Counted from the stretch's first letter, positions 43,050 through 52,270 are shown. The stretch is DNA of 64,000 nt from Rickettsiales bacterium (GCA_020630095.1 JAHDCD010000011.1:1-64000), one strand, 5' to 3'. The notes: generated by a model not told the origin, from the sequence alone. Program-made: numbers and translations.

Positions 43050-43916
43050 ATGGAGAAAAACAAAAATAAAGCAATTCTATACATGCTACTAGGCACATTT
43101 CTAGCGGCTTGCTTTACATCTACCATACGCGCACTTGGCGACGAAGGGCTACCTACAATTCAAATTCTATTTTTCCGCTCCGTATTTGCGCTAATTTTCT
43201 TCCTACCATGGGTATATAAAAATTACGGCTTCAGCCTACCAAAAACAAATATAATAAAGGTGCACGCACTACGCGGCTTTTTGGGCTTCCTAGCCATGCT
43301 TTTATGGTTTTACCCGATAATGAAAATAGATTTATCTATCGCGGTTTCAGTATCATTCTTAGCACCAATATTCACCGCAATCTTTGGTCAGATATTTATA
43401 AAAGATACCATTCATCGTAAAAGCATATTCGCCCTTATAATAGGTTTTATAGGCGTACTAGTGGTGTTGCGCCCATGGCAAGCAATAGATACTTTACCAA
43501 GTGGCTTCTATATCTTTGCCGCATCAATGGTAGCATCTACGGTACTTTGGGGCGCATGTAATGTAATTATAAAACACGCAGGAAAGTTCGACCGCTCCGA
43601 AATTACCACATTCTATAATCCATTCTTCATGCTTATCCCAAGTGCAATTATATCATATTTCTACTGGGTAGATGTAAGCGCGATGGGCTGGGTGTATGCA
43701 ATATTGCTAGGTATATTATCTAACCTAATGCAAATTGTAGTAGCCCGCGCATTTGCGCTATCTAGTTTTAATTATACGCTGCCATTTGACTTCTTCAGGC
43801 TAATATTCGTAACCATAATGGGCTATATATTATTCAGCCAAGGCATTGATATCTTTACAATAGCAGGCGGAGGTATAATTTTTATCTCAGCAATATATTC
43901 AACGCGTAATTTATAA
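43050..43916 (+). CDS. DMT/EamA-family transporter
   Basis: A 288-residue inner-membrane protein with ten predicted helices arranged as two EamA halves. The first half starts at AILYMLLGTFLAACFTSTIR and holds FFRSVFALIFFLPW. It belongs to the drug/metabolite exporter superfamily, often annotated as S-adenosylmethionine or metabolite transport in Rickettsiales-like bacteria. The substrate cannot be read from the sequence. Palindromic repeats flank it on both sides. Confidence 0.88.
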   Translation: MEKNKNKAILYMLLGTFLAACFTSTIRALGDEGLPTIQILFFRSVFALIFFLPWVYKNYGFSLPKTNIIKVHALRGFLGFLAMLLWFYPIMKIDLSIAVSVSFLAPIFTAIFGQIFIKDTIHRKSIFALIIGFIGVLVVLRPWQAIDTLPSGFYIFAASMVASTVLWGACNVIIKHAGKFDRSEITTFYNPFFMLIPSAIISYFYWVDVSAMGWVYAILLGILSNLMQIVVARAFALSSFNYTLPFDFFRLIFVTIMGYILFSQGIDIFTIAGGGIIFISAIYSTRNL

Positions 43917-43920
43917 TCTT

Positions 43921-43988
43921 GTCATCCCCGACTTGATCGGGGATCTCGGGAAGCTCCTTTAGGAGATTCCCGCTTTCGCGGGAATGAC
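43921..43988. repeat. GTCAT palindromic repeat
   Basis: A 68-bp element nearly identical to the copy at 42972. Its right end lies five bases before the comF start. Confidence 0.9.
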
Positions 43989-43993
43989 AAACT

Positions 43994-44692
43994 GTGTTAA
44001 AATTAATAATAAAGAATCTATATCCACCTAAGTGCCTAAGTTGCGCTTGCGATACTGAAACTTACGATAGTATCTGCTATGAATGCTTTAATAATATCTT
44101 TATAATTAAAGACCCGTTCTGCGATACCTGTGCTGAACCATTTGAAAATGGTTACCCAGAGGGCGCATGCGAATACTGCACTTTGCATCAACCAATTTTT
44201 GATAAAGCCCGCGCTGCATTTTATTACGAAGGTTCAACAGCTCAAATGGTAGCTGGCCTAAAATTTAGAGATAAAACCAATAACCTAAAATTCCTATCCG
44301 ATAAAGTATACTTCGCATCAGCAGATATTATTGACGAGGTAGATATCATAACCGCAGTTCCTATCCATTGGCGCAGGTTATTTAAGCGCAAGTTTAATCA
44401 ATCTATTTTAATCGCTCGTGAAGTGGCAAAGTTAGCCAATTTACCAAGTGACTTTGAACTTATAAAGAGGGTGAAGCACACTCCGCCACAGGCAAGCTTA
44501 AATAGAAACAAACGTAAGGATAATATTCTAAATGCCTTTAAGGTAGCTAAAGAAGTAAAAGGTAAAACTATATTAGTTATTGATGACGTTATGACTACCG
44601 GCTCAACTCTATCCGAAATTGCCAGAGTTCTAAAACTCAAAGGCGCAAAGAAAGTATATGTAGCCTGCATTGCAAAAACTATTCTAAGCTAA
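43994..44692 (+). CDS. comF: ComF-family amidophosphoribosyltransferase-like protein
   Basis: A 232-residue protein, GTG start. The N-terminal zinc-binding part has paired cysteines (CLSCACD, CYEC, FCDTCAEPF, ACEYC). The C-terminal phosphoribosyltransferase domain has the PRPP loop TILVIDDVMTTGSTL. ComF proteins are linked to DNA uptake in naturally competent bacteria. Whether this one serves competence is unknown. It overlaps the end of the convergent adaptor gene by 14 bp. Confidence 0.88.
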   Translation: MLKLIIKNLYPPKCLSCACDTETYDSICYECFNNIFIIKDPFCDTCAEPFENGYPEGACEYCTLHQPIFDKARAAFYYEGSTAQMVAGLKFRDKTNNLKFLSDKVYFASADIIDEVDIITAVPIHWRRLFKRKFNQSILIAREVAKLANLPSDFELIKRVKHTPPQASLNRNKRKDNILNAFKVAKEVKGKTILVIDDVMTTGSTLSEIARVLKLKGAKKVYVACIAKTILS

Positions 44693-45821
44693 ATTCCGCC
44701 TCATCGCCGTGCTTAACAAAACCAGAGCCGATAGTTATTAGATTTAACTTGTCAGAATTCAAGCCTTCTATTGAATCAACCCAAAAGCCATCATTGCCAG
44801 AAAACTTAAGGTTAATAGGTATGTATGACACACATCCTGTAAGTTTGTCATTCCCGCGAAGGCGGGAATCTCCTAAGGGAGCTTCCCGAGACTCCCGATC
44901 AAGTTGGGGATGACAATTGCTTAAATACTTTATACCAACCACACCATCATTATCTAATGTAAGTGCGCGGTTAGGGACATTAAACGCATCACGCTCATTT
45001 AATATTATCTCTAACTTTGCGGTTTGCCCATCCTTTAATTCAAGTGCATCTTTCAAAGCAACTTCAACAGGAAAGCTACGTGTGCGCGGATTAGCCTCAT
45101 TAGAAACATATCTAACTTCGCCATTATATCCCTTACCATTAAATTCAGCGCTAACTTTACTACCCACTTTAATATCAGAAATATAACGCTCAGATATATT
45201 AGATTTCACCTTAACAACATCACTTTGAAATATTGCAGTAATGTTTTTACCAAGCTTAGGAGTGTCGCCAATATTAAAGTTTATCGAACCAAGTATACCC
45301 GATTCAGATGCTTTAATTACTGTATTATCTAGGTTTTCCTTGGCTATTGCATAGTTAGCCTTAGCCAGCTCATACCCCGCTTGCGCGCTAGTTAACTTAG
45401 ACCTCGAAGATAACCCCTTTTTATTCAATTTCTTTTGCGAAGATAAATCTAATTCCGCTTTAGATAGATTAGATTTCTCATTCAAAAATTTAGACTTCAA
45501 CTCAGCCTCATCCAAGGAAAGTATTTTATCACCAGCATTAATAAACTGCCCTTCGGTAGCATGGATATCTAATATTTTAGCAGAAACCTCAGCATTAATA
45601 TTAACTTTTTCAATAAAGCTAATCCCTGTAGCAAATATCTTCTGAATAAAAGTTTCCTTTTGTAATTCAATACCACGAACGCTAGGTAATGGCTTTGCCT
45701 TTTCAGTCGGCTTAATATCAGTTTTTGATGGAAAAATAAAGCCACTCAAAACCCACAATAAAACCGCTAAAACAATAGCTATAGATATATGTATAGGTTT
45801 AATTTTTATCATTCTTATCAC
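44679..45821 (-). CDS. RND efflux periplasmic adaptor (membrane fusion protein)
   Basis: A 380-residue HlyD/AcrA-type adaptor: N-terminal membrane anchor (10-30), lipoyl half-motifs (EVSAKILDIHATEGQFINAG and VIKASESGILGSI), a coiled-coil hairpin between them (105-165) and a beta-barrel domain. Residues 303-325 (NCHPQLDRESREAPLGDSRL and flanks) come from an in-frame palindromic repeat in the membrane-proximal domain. No RND pump or outer-membrane channel gene lies nearby. It overlaps the YihY gene by 23 bp. Confidence 0.85.
   Translation of the reverse strand: MIRMIKIKPIHISIAIVLAVLLWVLSGFIFPSKTDIKPTEKAKPLPSVRGIELQKETFIQKIFATGISFIEKVNINAEVSAKILDIHATEGQFINAGDKILSLDEAELKSKFLNEKSNLSKAELDLSSQKKLNKKGLSSRSKLTSAQAGYELAKANYAIAKENLDNTVIKASESGILGSINFNIGDTPKLGKNITAIFQSDVVKVKSNISERYISDIKVGSKVSAEFNGKGYNGEVRYVSNEANPRTRSFPVEVALKDALELKDGQTAKLEIILNERDAFNVPNRALTLDNDGVVGIKYLSNCHPQLDRESREAPLGDSRLRGNDKLTGCVSYIPINLKFSGNDGFWVDSIEGLNSDKLNLITIGSGFVKHGDEAEFSLE
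44847..44914. repeat. GTCAT palindromic repeat inside the adaptor gene
   Basis: A 68-bp element (GTCATTCCCGCGAAGGCGGG at its left end, GATGAC at its right) lying in the coding sequence without breaking the frame. Confidence 0.88.
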
Positions 45822-46728
45822 TTCTTTTTAGTGGCGGTGCTATATCAAGCTCAATCTGCTCTTCAGCTTCGGCATGCTCTTTCTCAATAATTTTATGACC
45901 GAAGGAGCGCTCAATTAAGTAATTAAACTCTGCGCCATAAATATATATAACACCTATTACGTAGAAGAATAATAAAGTTACTATAATCCCCGCCATTGAC
46001 CCATAAACTAAATTAACCTGATCAAAATTATGGATATATAAACTAAGCAGTTCGGCAGCTCCTAACCATGCTGCAACTACTACAATTGCCCCTGGTAATA
46101 CGTTAAAGAATTTTAGCTTTACATTAGGTAAAGTAAAATAGCTGGTAGCTACAACTAAAAGTAAAATAAGCACACCAATAACGTATCTGATTTTATCAGA
46201 ATACTCGGTTATATCCTCTTCTTGAACGCCAAGTTCAACTAGATAATTATTAGCAATTGGCTCAATAATAATCGTGAACATGGCAATAATTGCAGCAGCC
46301 GTTAATATAATAATTTGTAAAATACTAAACAACCTACGTATAAAATACGGCGGCGGAGTTGTAACTCGGTAAGCCCTATTAAGCGCTGTTCTAAGCGCTT
46401 CTAATATAGAAGATGATGTCCATACGATGCCAAAAATAGCCACGGAAAGTAAGCTTTGTGGTGGGCCAGATGTTATCTCTTGAATGCGGGGAACCAGCGT
46501 AGATACAAAATCTGTAGGTAAATTATCTAACAATCTATTGATAAATTGTATGCCAATATCCGCCTCGCCAATTACACCGGCAATGGCAGTAAATAAAATA
46601 AGGAATGGGAATATTGCCAGAATACTTAAAAAAGCTAAATATCCGGCATGCTCTACACCGTCATGAATTACTGTATTATAGCCTGCCTTAAACAAACTTT
46701 CGAATAATCTTTTTAACCAACGAAGCAC
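45799..46728 (-). CDS. YihY/virulence factor BrkB family membrane protein
   Basis: A 309-residue protein with six membrane helices and the family signatures HAGYLAFLSILAIFPFLILFTA (first helix region), WTSSSILEALRTALNRAYRV and LVYGSMAGIIVTLLFFYVIG. The family was once called RNase BN in error. Its true role is unknown and is thought to be in transport. A charged cytosolic tail closes the protein. It begins 39 bases from repeat copy D and overlaps the adaptor gene. Confidence 0.9.
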   Translation of the reverse strand: MLRWLKRLFESLFKAGYNTVIHDGVEHAGYLAFLSILAIFPFLILFTAIAGVIGEADIGIQFINRLLDNLPTDFVSTLVPRIQEITSGPPQSLLSVAIFGIVWTSSSILEALRTALNRAYRVTTPPPYFIRRLFSILQIIILTAAAIIAMFTIIIEPIANNYLVELGVQEEDITEYSDKIRYVIGVLILLLVVATSYFTLPNVKLKFFNVLPGAIVVVAAWLGAAELLSLYIHNFDQVNLVYGSMAGIIVTLLFFYVIGVIYIYGAEFNYLIERSFGHKIIEKEHAEAEEQIELDIAPPLKRSDKNDKN

Positions 46729-46766
46729 ATATACAGTGTAATTAGATTATTACTTTTTGTATATAT

Positions 46767-46892
46767 TATAGTTAATTCTAATTTAGAATAAATTTGGATT
46801 TACTATAAAAAATGGCTTGAGCCAGTTTTGCGCGGCGTAGCCAGCGTTTCTAGTTTTTAATAAAACCTTATTGAAAACTACAAAAGACTATA
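46767..46892. repeat. TATAGT...ACTATA element, copy D
   Basis: 126 bp beginning TATAGTTAATTCTAATTTAG and ending ACAAAAGACTATA, with a mid-element TTTACTATA and the stem ATGGCT/AGCCA. Its last 25 bases form the 3' end of ksgA on the other strand, including the stop codon. Confidence 0.7.
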
Positions 46893-47671
46893 AATAAATT
46901 AACCAACTGTTTTGTTGTTAAATTTTCTGCACGCTCAGATACTTTAATCTCGGCCTTATTAAGAATATCTTCAGCATTAAGCTCGTGCTTGGCAATGCCA
47001 TTAGATATTACAGTCTTCATACCATTCTTAATAGTTTTCCTGCGCTGCGAAAATATATTATCCAAGAACCAAGAAAACTCTTTTAAATTAACACCATATA
47101 AAGGTTTCTCACGCGGTATTAAATGCGCCACCGCAGAAGTTACCTTAGGTGCAGGGTCAAAAGCTTCAGGTGGAATATCGAATAATAAATGCCTTTTGCA
47201 TAGAATGTCAGCAATTACAGATATTTTACCATAATTCCTATCACCAGCATTAGCGCATACACGCAAAGCCACTTCCTTTTGAAACATTAAGGTCATGCTT
47301 TTAATTTTATCAAGCTCTTCAAACCAGCCAAATAAAAGTTCAGTAGATATATTATAAGGCAGATTAGCTACAATTTTAACCTTTTCATCAGATGGAATTT
47401 TAATCTTTAACGCATCGCCTTCAATAATTTCTAGCACTTCAGATGGTAGCGCTTGCAACAGGGCAATAAAACGTTGATCCTTCTCAACTACTATAATCTT
47501 CTTGGCTAGTGTAGTAATTAAGTAGCGTGTAAGCGCTCCTAAGCCGCCACCAATTTCAACAATGGTATCTTCAGGTGTTACATTAGCAGCTTGAATTATC
47601 TGCTTGATATATAATTCATTTACAAGGAAATTTTGCCCCAGAGATTTATTCGCTCTCATGTTCATGGGCAA
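46868..47671 (-). CDS. ksgA: 16S rRNA dimethyladenosine transferase
   Basis: KsgA dimethylates two adenines near the 3' end of 16S rRNA. The 267 residues include SLGQNFLVN, the SAM loop VEIGGGLGALTRYL and the catalytic NLPYNIS. The last residues FIVFCSFQ and the stop codon are encoded by repeat copy D, so the natural C-terminus has been replaced. The start may be the TTG at 47671 or an ATG two or four codons in. The ATG reading MRANKSLGQNF fits relatives best. It follows rpmH. Confidence 0.94.
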   Translation of the reverse strand: MPMNMRANKSLGQNFLVNELYIKQIIQAANVTPEDTIVEIGGGLGALTRYLITTLAKKIIVVEKDQRFIALLQALPSEVLEIIEGDALKIKIPSDEKVKIVANLPYNISTELLFGWFEELDKIKSMTLMFQKEVALRVCANAGDRNYGKISVIADILCKRHLLFDIPPEAFDPAPKVTSAVAHLIPREKPLYGVNLKEFSWFLDNIFSQRRKTIKNGMKTVISNGIAKHELNAEDILNKAEIKVSERAENLTTKQLVNLFIVFCSFQ

Positions 47672-47690
47672 TAATTAAGGTAATTAAAGA

Positions 47691-47828
47691 TTAAGCTGAA
47701 AGCTTCTTACGGCCTCTAGCTCTGCGGTTAGCAATAACTTTTCTACCGCCAACAGTAGCCATACGTGACCTAAAGCCATGACGGCGTTTTCTTACTAAAT
47801 TAGATGGTTGAAAGGTTCTTTTGCTCAT
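47691..47828 (-). CDS. rpmH: 50S ribosomal protein L34
   Basis: A 45-residue protein, too short for many ORF callers. It reads [20 protein letters not shown] and ends RGRKKLSA, the complete L34 sequence pattern. It lies 20 bases upstream of ksgA on the same strand. rnpA, which usually follows rpmH, is not here. Confidence 0.97.
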   Translation of the reverse strand: MSKRTFQPSNLVRKRRHGFRSRMATVGGRKVIANRRARGRKKLSA

Positions 47829-47907
47829 TTTTTAACTCTTAGTTAACTAATTGGTGCTAAAGTATACATAAGCAAAACGCCATAGTCAAGAAGGTATAGT
47901 ATAAAAA

Positions 47908-48687
47908 ATGACACCAAAAGTAAAAAATAATCGAAGTGGATTTAGGGAGCAAATATTCTCTGAGCTTGGAAAGTTATACAAAGGCGCTAGGGAGCTCAGC
48001 GATGAAGAAATATTTAGTTCTAAAATGGAAATCATTGATATGTGTAAAGAATATACAGGGATTGATTCTAAATATTACTTTCCAGATCTAATGATGGCTA
48101 GATTAAATAATGAACTAGCTATACAAGAGAGAACAAAAGATATCTACCATGAACAGGGTGATTCTACAAAGCTATTGGATATTGCTGAAAAGAGTTTAGC
48201 AGCTGCGTTCAACAAAATAGGTGGAATGGACAAACTCGGGCCAGCTCTTGCGCCAGACTTTGCCCTTAATTACCATATTTTAGGACAAAGAAGTCAAAAT
48301 AATAATCAAGAAAGCAAGTCTTTGAATCATTATTTGAAGTCTTATAATTTATATAAAAAAGCACCAGCAGACCACAAAAATGGCAGATCTCAATATGATA
48401 TGGCTATGGACGCCCAGTGCATAGCAGATTTATGCTGGGATGCTGGAGATACAAAGAAAGCCTTACATTACTATAGTGCGACTATAGATCATCTTGAAAA
48501 TGTACCCAATTGCGACCCTGAATTAATTAAAGAAAAGTGCATAGATTTAGCAGAATTGCATAGGGCAACGGATGACTTAGGCAAAGCTAATAAATATTAT
48601 AAAAAGGTTGGATTCGATAAATCTGAACTTTCTAAAATACCAAAAGCTGAGGCAAGTCCCACAAATACTACTGAAGTAGGTAGGTAA
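47908..48687 (+). CDS. orphan TPR-like alpha-helical protein
   Basis: A 259-residue soluble protein dominated by amphipathic helices, with tetratricopeptide-like pairs (SLNHYLKSYNLYKKAP, TKKALHYYSATIDHLENV, DDLGKANKYYKKVG). No signal peptide is present. It probably mediates protein contacts. The partner is unknown. The next gene starts seven bases after its stop and is also helical, so the two form a small operon of unrecognised function diverging from rpmH-ksgA. Confidence 0.55.
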   Translation: MTPKVKNNRSGFREQIFSELGKLYKGARELSDEEIFSSKMEIIDMCKEYTGIDSKYYFPDLMMARLNNELAIQERTKDIYHEQGDSTKLLDIAEKSLAAAFNKIGGMDKLGPALAPDFALNYHILGQRSQNNNQESKSLNHYLKSYNLYKKAPADHKNGRSQYDMAMDAQCIADLCWDAGDTKKALHYYSATIDHLENVPNCDPELIKEKCIDLAELHRATDDLGKANKYYKKVGFDKSELSKIPKAEASPTNTTEVGR

Positions 48688-48693
48688 TAAATA

Positions 48694-49353
48694 ATGCCAA
48701 TTAAAAGTGAAATAGAGACATCAAGAACAGCTCTTAGAAAAAAATTAACAGGGGCTTTTGAAGAGGCCGATCTAAAAACTCTAGTTGATATACTGCAAGC
48801 CTGTGAAACCCATATAGAGTTTGATTCAGATTTTCCTCATGCGCATAATAATGGAGCAAAGTCCATAAATAGAATTCTTAGAGATTATGGTGAAGTTTTT
48901 TCAGAGGAAGATAAAATTTCCTTACTAAAAAAAGCCGAGTATCATTATGATTCAATTTCTGAAATTGGAGCTAGGCAAGCTAAAAGTAATAAGTTAGATA
49001 GGAAGTATCGCGCACTTTCTAACCTATGGTCAGGAGAGAATTGCGTATTAGAATCCGCTAATGAAGCAAAAAAAGATCAATTACATGCAAAAGCAATTTT
49101 AGTAAGAAAAGGTAATGAATCTGAGATTATTACTAGTAACTCACCCGCTATAGATATCAACTTTTCTGATAAAATTACAAAATCAAAGGGAGTTGCTAAA
49201 AAGCAAAAATCACCCTTAGAAGTTGCTGAAGATGTTACAATTATAAAAAGAGAATCGGCTCCAGTAAAAAAGCCTCCTGAGCCAGAGGCGGACAGTGCAA
49301 AGTATCAAGGTGAATATATAAGCAAAAATAGCTTTGATTGGGTAAGAGATTAA
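48694..49353 (+). CDS. orphan helical protein with low-complexity tail
   Basis: A 219-residue protein. Residues 1-130 are helical (IETSRTALRKKLTGAFEEAD, KKAEYHYDSISEIGARQAKS). The last 80 residues are polar and proline/lysine-rich, with KKPPEPEADSAKYQGEYIS near the end. No family is recognised. It is paired with the TPR-like gene upstream and converges with cobT, overlapping it by four bases. Confidence 0.5.
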   Translation: MPIKSEIETSRTALRKKLTGAFEEADLKTLVDILQACETHIEFDSDFPHAHNNGAKSINRILRDYGEVFSEEDKISLLKKAEYHYDSISEIGARQAKSNKLDRKYRALSNLWSGENCVLESANEAKKDQLHAKAILVRKGNESEIITSNSPAIDINFSDKITKSKGVAKKQKSPLEVAEDVTIIKRESAPVKKPPEPEADSAKYQGEYISKNSFDWVRD

Positions 49354-51110
49354 AACAACTCAATAATTTCGTTTAATAATGTATGGGGCAGGGTAGTTAT
49401 ATTATCTATCGTAATTGCATCTTTATAATATGCCGTTACATCATGTCCAATACCAATGGCTTTAAGCTCAATTTCACCTTTACTTTCAATCGATTTAATA
49501 ACACTACGCAGATGAGTATCTAAAAAGCCTTTCTCATTATTAGCAAGTGTAGCATCATCAACTGGCGCACCATCAGAAATAACAATTAATATCTTACGCG
49601 GATGGTGCAACTTGGTAAGCCTACCATGAGCCCATTCAAGCGCCTCACCATCAATATTTTCCTTTAAAATGCCATCTTTCAGCATTAACCCTAAATTATT
49701 GCGGCTTTTCTTATAAGATTCATGGCTATCCTTATAAATAATATGTAATAGCTCATTTAAGCGCCCCGCAGGTGTTTTGCCTACTTCGCTGTAATCCTTT
49801 AAACACCTCCCACCTTTCCATTCACGCGTGGTAAAACCAAGTATTTCGCATGAAATACCAGAGGCTTCCAATGCCCGCGCAAGAATATCGGAGCTCATAG
49901 CAGACATTCTAATCGGCCGCCCACGCATTGAACCTGAATTATCTAGTAATATAGATACAATAACTTCCTTTTGATTATCCTCATGCTCACGCTTATAAAT
50001 ATAAGGGTTATCTGGGTTAATAATAACGCTCGCAAGCTTACGCCCATCTAGTACACCATCTTCCTGGTTAAACTTAAAACTGCGTTTAATACGCGCCATA
50101 AGCCTAGATTTAAGCTTCCGCGTTAATATGCGCGTAACGTCTTCAATTTCCGCTAAATCTTCATCGATTTTCTTACGCAATTTATGCAGTTCATCCCTAT
50201 CAGCTAAATTTCCTGCACGCTCAATAACATCATATTTCGTACTAAAAATAGAGTAGGGAATAATTATACTTTCTTCTGCTTCTTCCGGCGCATTAGATTG
50301 CGCCTCCCCAGCCATAGCATCTTCCGGTGGGTTCTCACGCTCACTTAAATCAGCGGGGCTTGGCGAGCTATTAGCATCCTGCTCTTGAGTATTATCCGCA
50401 TCAGCATCACCTTGCTCAGTTGAACTTTCTTGCAACTCTTCTTGATAGTCAGACTTAAAATCAACTTCATCCGTATCTAAACTTTTGCCATCTGCTTTTT
50501 GCCCAAAAGAAGGGTTTGTTAATTTATTAATAATCAATCTTAATAAATTATGATAAGCATCTGGATTTAATAGATTCTCTTTTAGTTCATTAAGCTCATT
50601 GCCAACCTGTTTTATTATAGATTTTTTATGAAAACTAGGTGGCTTTGGTGTACTAACTGTGCATATTTCCTTAAATATAAGCGGCAAAGTATCATGCAGC
50701 TCAATAGACTCATAATCTTTAGCAATTTGATATCTAAATATAGACTCCTCAACCCCGCGCATACGTTTAGATTCTATAATTTCCGAGCGCGCTTGCTCCA
50801 TACTAATGTAAACGTCATCGCGAGCGTTAGCGAAGCGATCCATCACATACTCTTTACTCTTGGATAAATCTGTTGATGGATTGCTTTGTCGCTTCGCTCC
50901 TCGCAATGACGAATTAAAGGAATGTTTACGCTTAACAGCAATAGAGTCAAGCTCACCCTTTATTTCTTTTGTGATATTTTTACTAGCTATCTCAATCTCA
51001 TTATCCAATTGATTAACTAAAGCTGTATCTAAATTATAAGTACCAGCAGTTTGCTTCAAGCTCACTGCATCGCCCGATATAGAACGAAATATTTTTGACA
51101 ATTTTTTCAC
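49350..51110 (-). CDS. cobT: CobT-like cobaltochelatase subunit (VWA domain)
   Basis: A 586-residue CobT homologue. The C-terminal von Willebrand A domain has the MIDAS motif LLDNSGSMRGRPI and the CobT-specific EILGFTTREWKGGRCLKDY. An acidic linker lies at 215-270. CobT pairs with the AAA+ ATPase CobS in cobalt insertion, but CobST pairs also occur in alphaproteobacteria without cobalamin synthesis, and no cobalamin gene is seen here. Residues 67-100 derive from a second type of in-frame repeat. CobS is not in this window. Confidence 0.87.
   Translation of the reverse strand: MKKLSKIFRSISGDAVSLKQTAGTYNLDTALVNQLDNEIEIASKNITKEIKGELDSIAVKRKHSFNSSLRGAKRQSNPSTDLSKSKEYVMDRFANARDDVYISMEQARSEIIESKRMRGVEESIFRYQIAKDYESIELHDTLPLIFKEICTVSTPKPPSFHKKSIIKQVGNELNELKENLLNPDAYHNLLRLIINKLTNPSFGQKADGKSLDTDEVDFKSDYQEELQESSTEQGDADADNTQEQDANSSPSPADLSERENPPEDAMAGEAQSNAPEEAEESIIIPYSIFSTKYDVIERAGNLADRDELHKLRKKIDEDLAEIEDVTRILTRKLKSRLMARIKRSFKFNQEDGVLDGRKLASVIINPDNPYIYKREHEDNQKEVIVSILLDNSGSMRGRPIRMSAMSSDILARALEASGISCEILGFTTREWKGGRCLKDYSEVGKTPAGRLNELLHIIYKDSHESYKKSRNNLGLMLKDGILKENIDGEALEWAHGRLTKLHHPRKILIVISDGAPVDDATLANNEKGFLDTHLRSVIKSIESKGEIELKAIGIGHDVTAYYKDAITIDNITTLPHTLLNEIIELF
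50813..50911. repeat. CGTCATCGCGAG inverted-repeat element inside cobT
   Basis: A 99-bp element with terminal inverted repeats (CGTCATCGCGAG and CTCGCAATGACG) and inner GCGTTAGCGAAGCGATC/GATTGCTTTGTCGC arms. It encodes SSLRGAKRQSNPSTDLSKSK and onward in frame in cobT. It differs from the GTCATTCCC family. Confidence 0.82.
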
Positions 51111-51224
51111 TTAACTAGTGATTAACCTTTTTAATATAAAATAGTAACTGATTTCAACCCTTCCAAGTTCATAACTTCTTAGTTAATAATTACATATCAA
51201 TGTGAATCGGAGTTAAAATTGATG

Positions 51225-51415
51225 ATAATTGTTCAAAAAATCGTCATTTTTTTGCAAAAAACGCCTGTTTTTTAGCATTTTTTAAGAGCTTTTTAAGCCC
51301 TTAAAAAGATATGCTTATTGAAATATAAGGATAATTTGTTGTTTTGGGGCTGAAATATTATTTTTTTAAGATTTTAGAGGTTCAAAACATTTTCTCAAAT
51401 ATAGAGAATGGTAAA
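51225..51415 (-). other. 3'-flank AT-rich element downstream of kdsA
   Basis: Read in the kdsA direction it contains TTCTCTATATTTGAGAAA just after the stop, CCTTATATTTCAAT 86 bases past the stop (51330 to 51317), and then GCTAAAAAACAGGCGTTTTT. The order matches the elements after merR and topA. The rest of the 51111-51415 gap is AT-rich and featureless. Confidence 0.5.
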
Positions 51416-52237
51416 TTAGCGCTTAATTATATCGTCAATATCAACAAGCTTTTTAAGGATTTCCTTTAAGTTATGAAGTTCAATCATGCACGGCCCATCT
51501 GAAGGGGCATTGTCAGGGTCTTGATGAACCTCAGTAAATACAGCGCCAATACCAACGGCAATAGCAGCACGCGCTATAACTTGCGCTAAGTCACGCTGAC
51601 CACCGCTTGAACCGCCCATACCCCCTGGTTGCTGAATAGAATGCGTAGCATCTACACAAATAGGGTAGCCAGTTTCTTCTGCCATTATCTTAAATGAACG
51701 CATATCCGAAACTAAAGTATTATAACCAAACGATGTTCCACGGTCGGTTAAAATAATGCTATCATTACCAGATTCTGAAACTTTCTTAGCAACGTTAGTC
51801 ATATCCCAAGGTGCTAAAAATTGCCCCTTCTTAATATTGATTACTTTGCCGGTTTTCGCCGCTGCAATTAATAAATCCGTTTGACGGCACAAGAAAGCCG
51901 GAATTTGTAAAACATCTATTGCATCACCAACTTCAGCACATTGTGCCTCGTTGTGAATGTCCGTTAGAGTAGGTAAACCAAACTGCTCTTTAACCTCTGC
52001 AAATACCGGTAAAGACTTTGCTAAACCTAAACCGCGTTTACCAGAAAGAGACGTTCTATTGGCCTTATCAAATGAAGATTTATAAATAAGATTAACACCA
52101 ACCTCTTCGCAAACTTCTTTTAATTTCTCGGCCATAAACATGGCATGATCACGGCTTTCCATTTGGCATGGGCCGGCAATAAGGGTAAACCTTTCATTGT
52201 TAGATATATTATATTTACCTAGCGTAACCGTTTTCAT
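51416..52237 (-). CDS. kdsA: 3-deoxy-8-phosphooctulonate synthase (KDO8P synthase)
   Basis: KdsA condenses arabinose 5-phosphate with phosphoenolpyruvate for the Kdo core of lipopolysaccharide. The 273 residues include [32 protein letters not shown] and [12 protein letters not shown]. Its presence implies an LPS-bearing outer membrane. It lies 33 bases after pseI and may be the last gene of the pse operon. A 3' element follows it. Confidence 0.97.
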   Translation of the reverse strand: MKTVTLGKYNISNNERFTLIAGPCQMESRDHAMFMAEKLKEVCEEVGVNLIYKSSFDKANRTSLSGKRGLGLAKSLPVFAEVKEQFGLPTLTDIHNEAQCAEVGDAIDVLQIPAFLCRQTDLLIAAAKTGKVINIKKGQFLAPWDMTNVAKKVSESGNDSIILTDRGTSFGYNTLVSDMRSFKIMAEETGYPICVDATHSIQQPGGMGGSSGGQRDLAQVIARAAIAVGIGAVFTEVHQDPDNAPSDGPCMIELHNLKEILKKLVDIDDIIKR

Positions 52238-52270
52238 GGGAGTTATTATATAAATAACTAGAAGTTAAAT

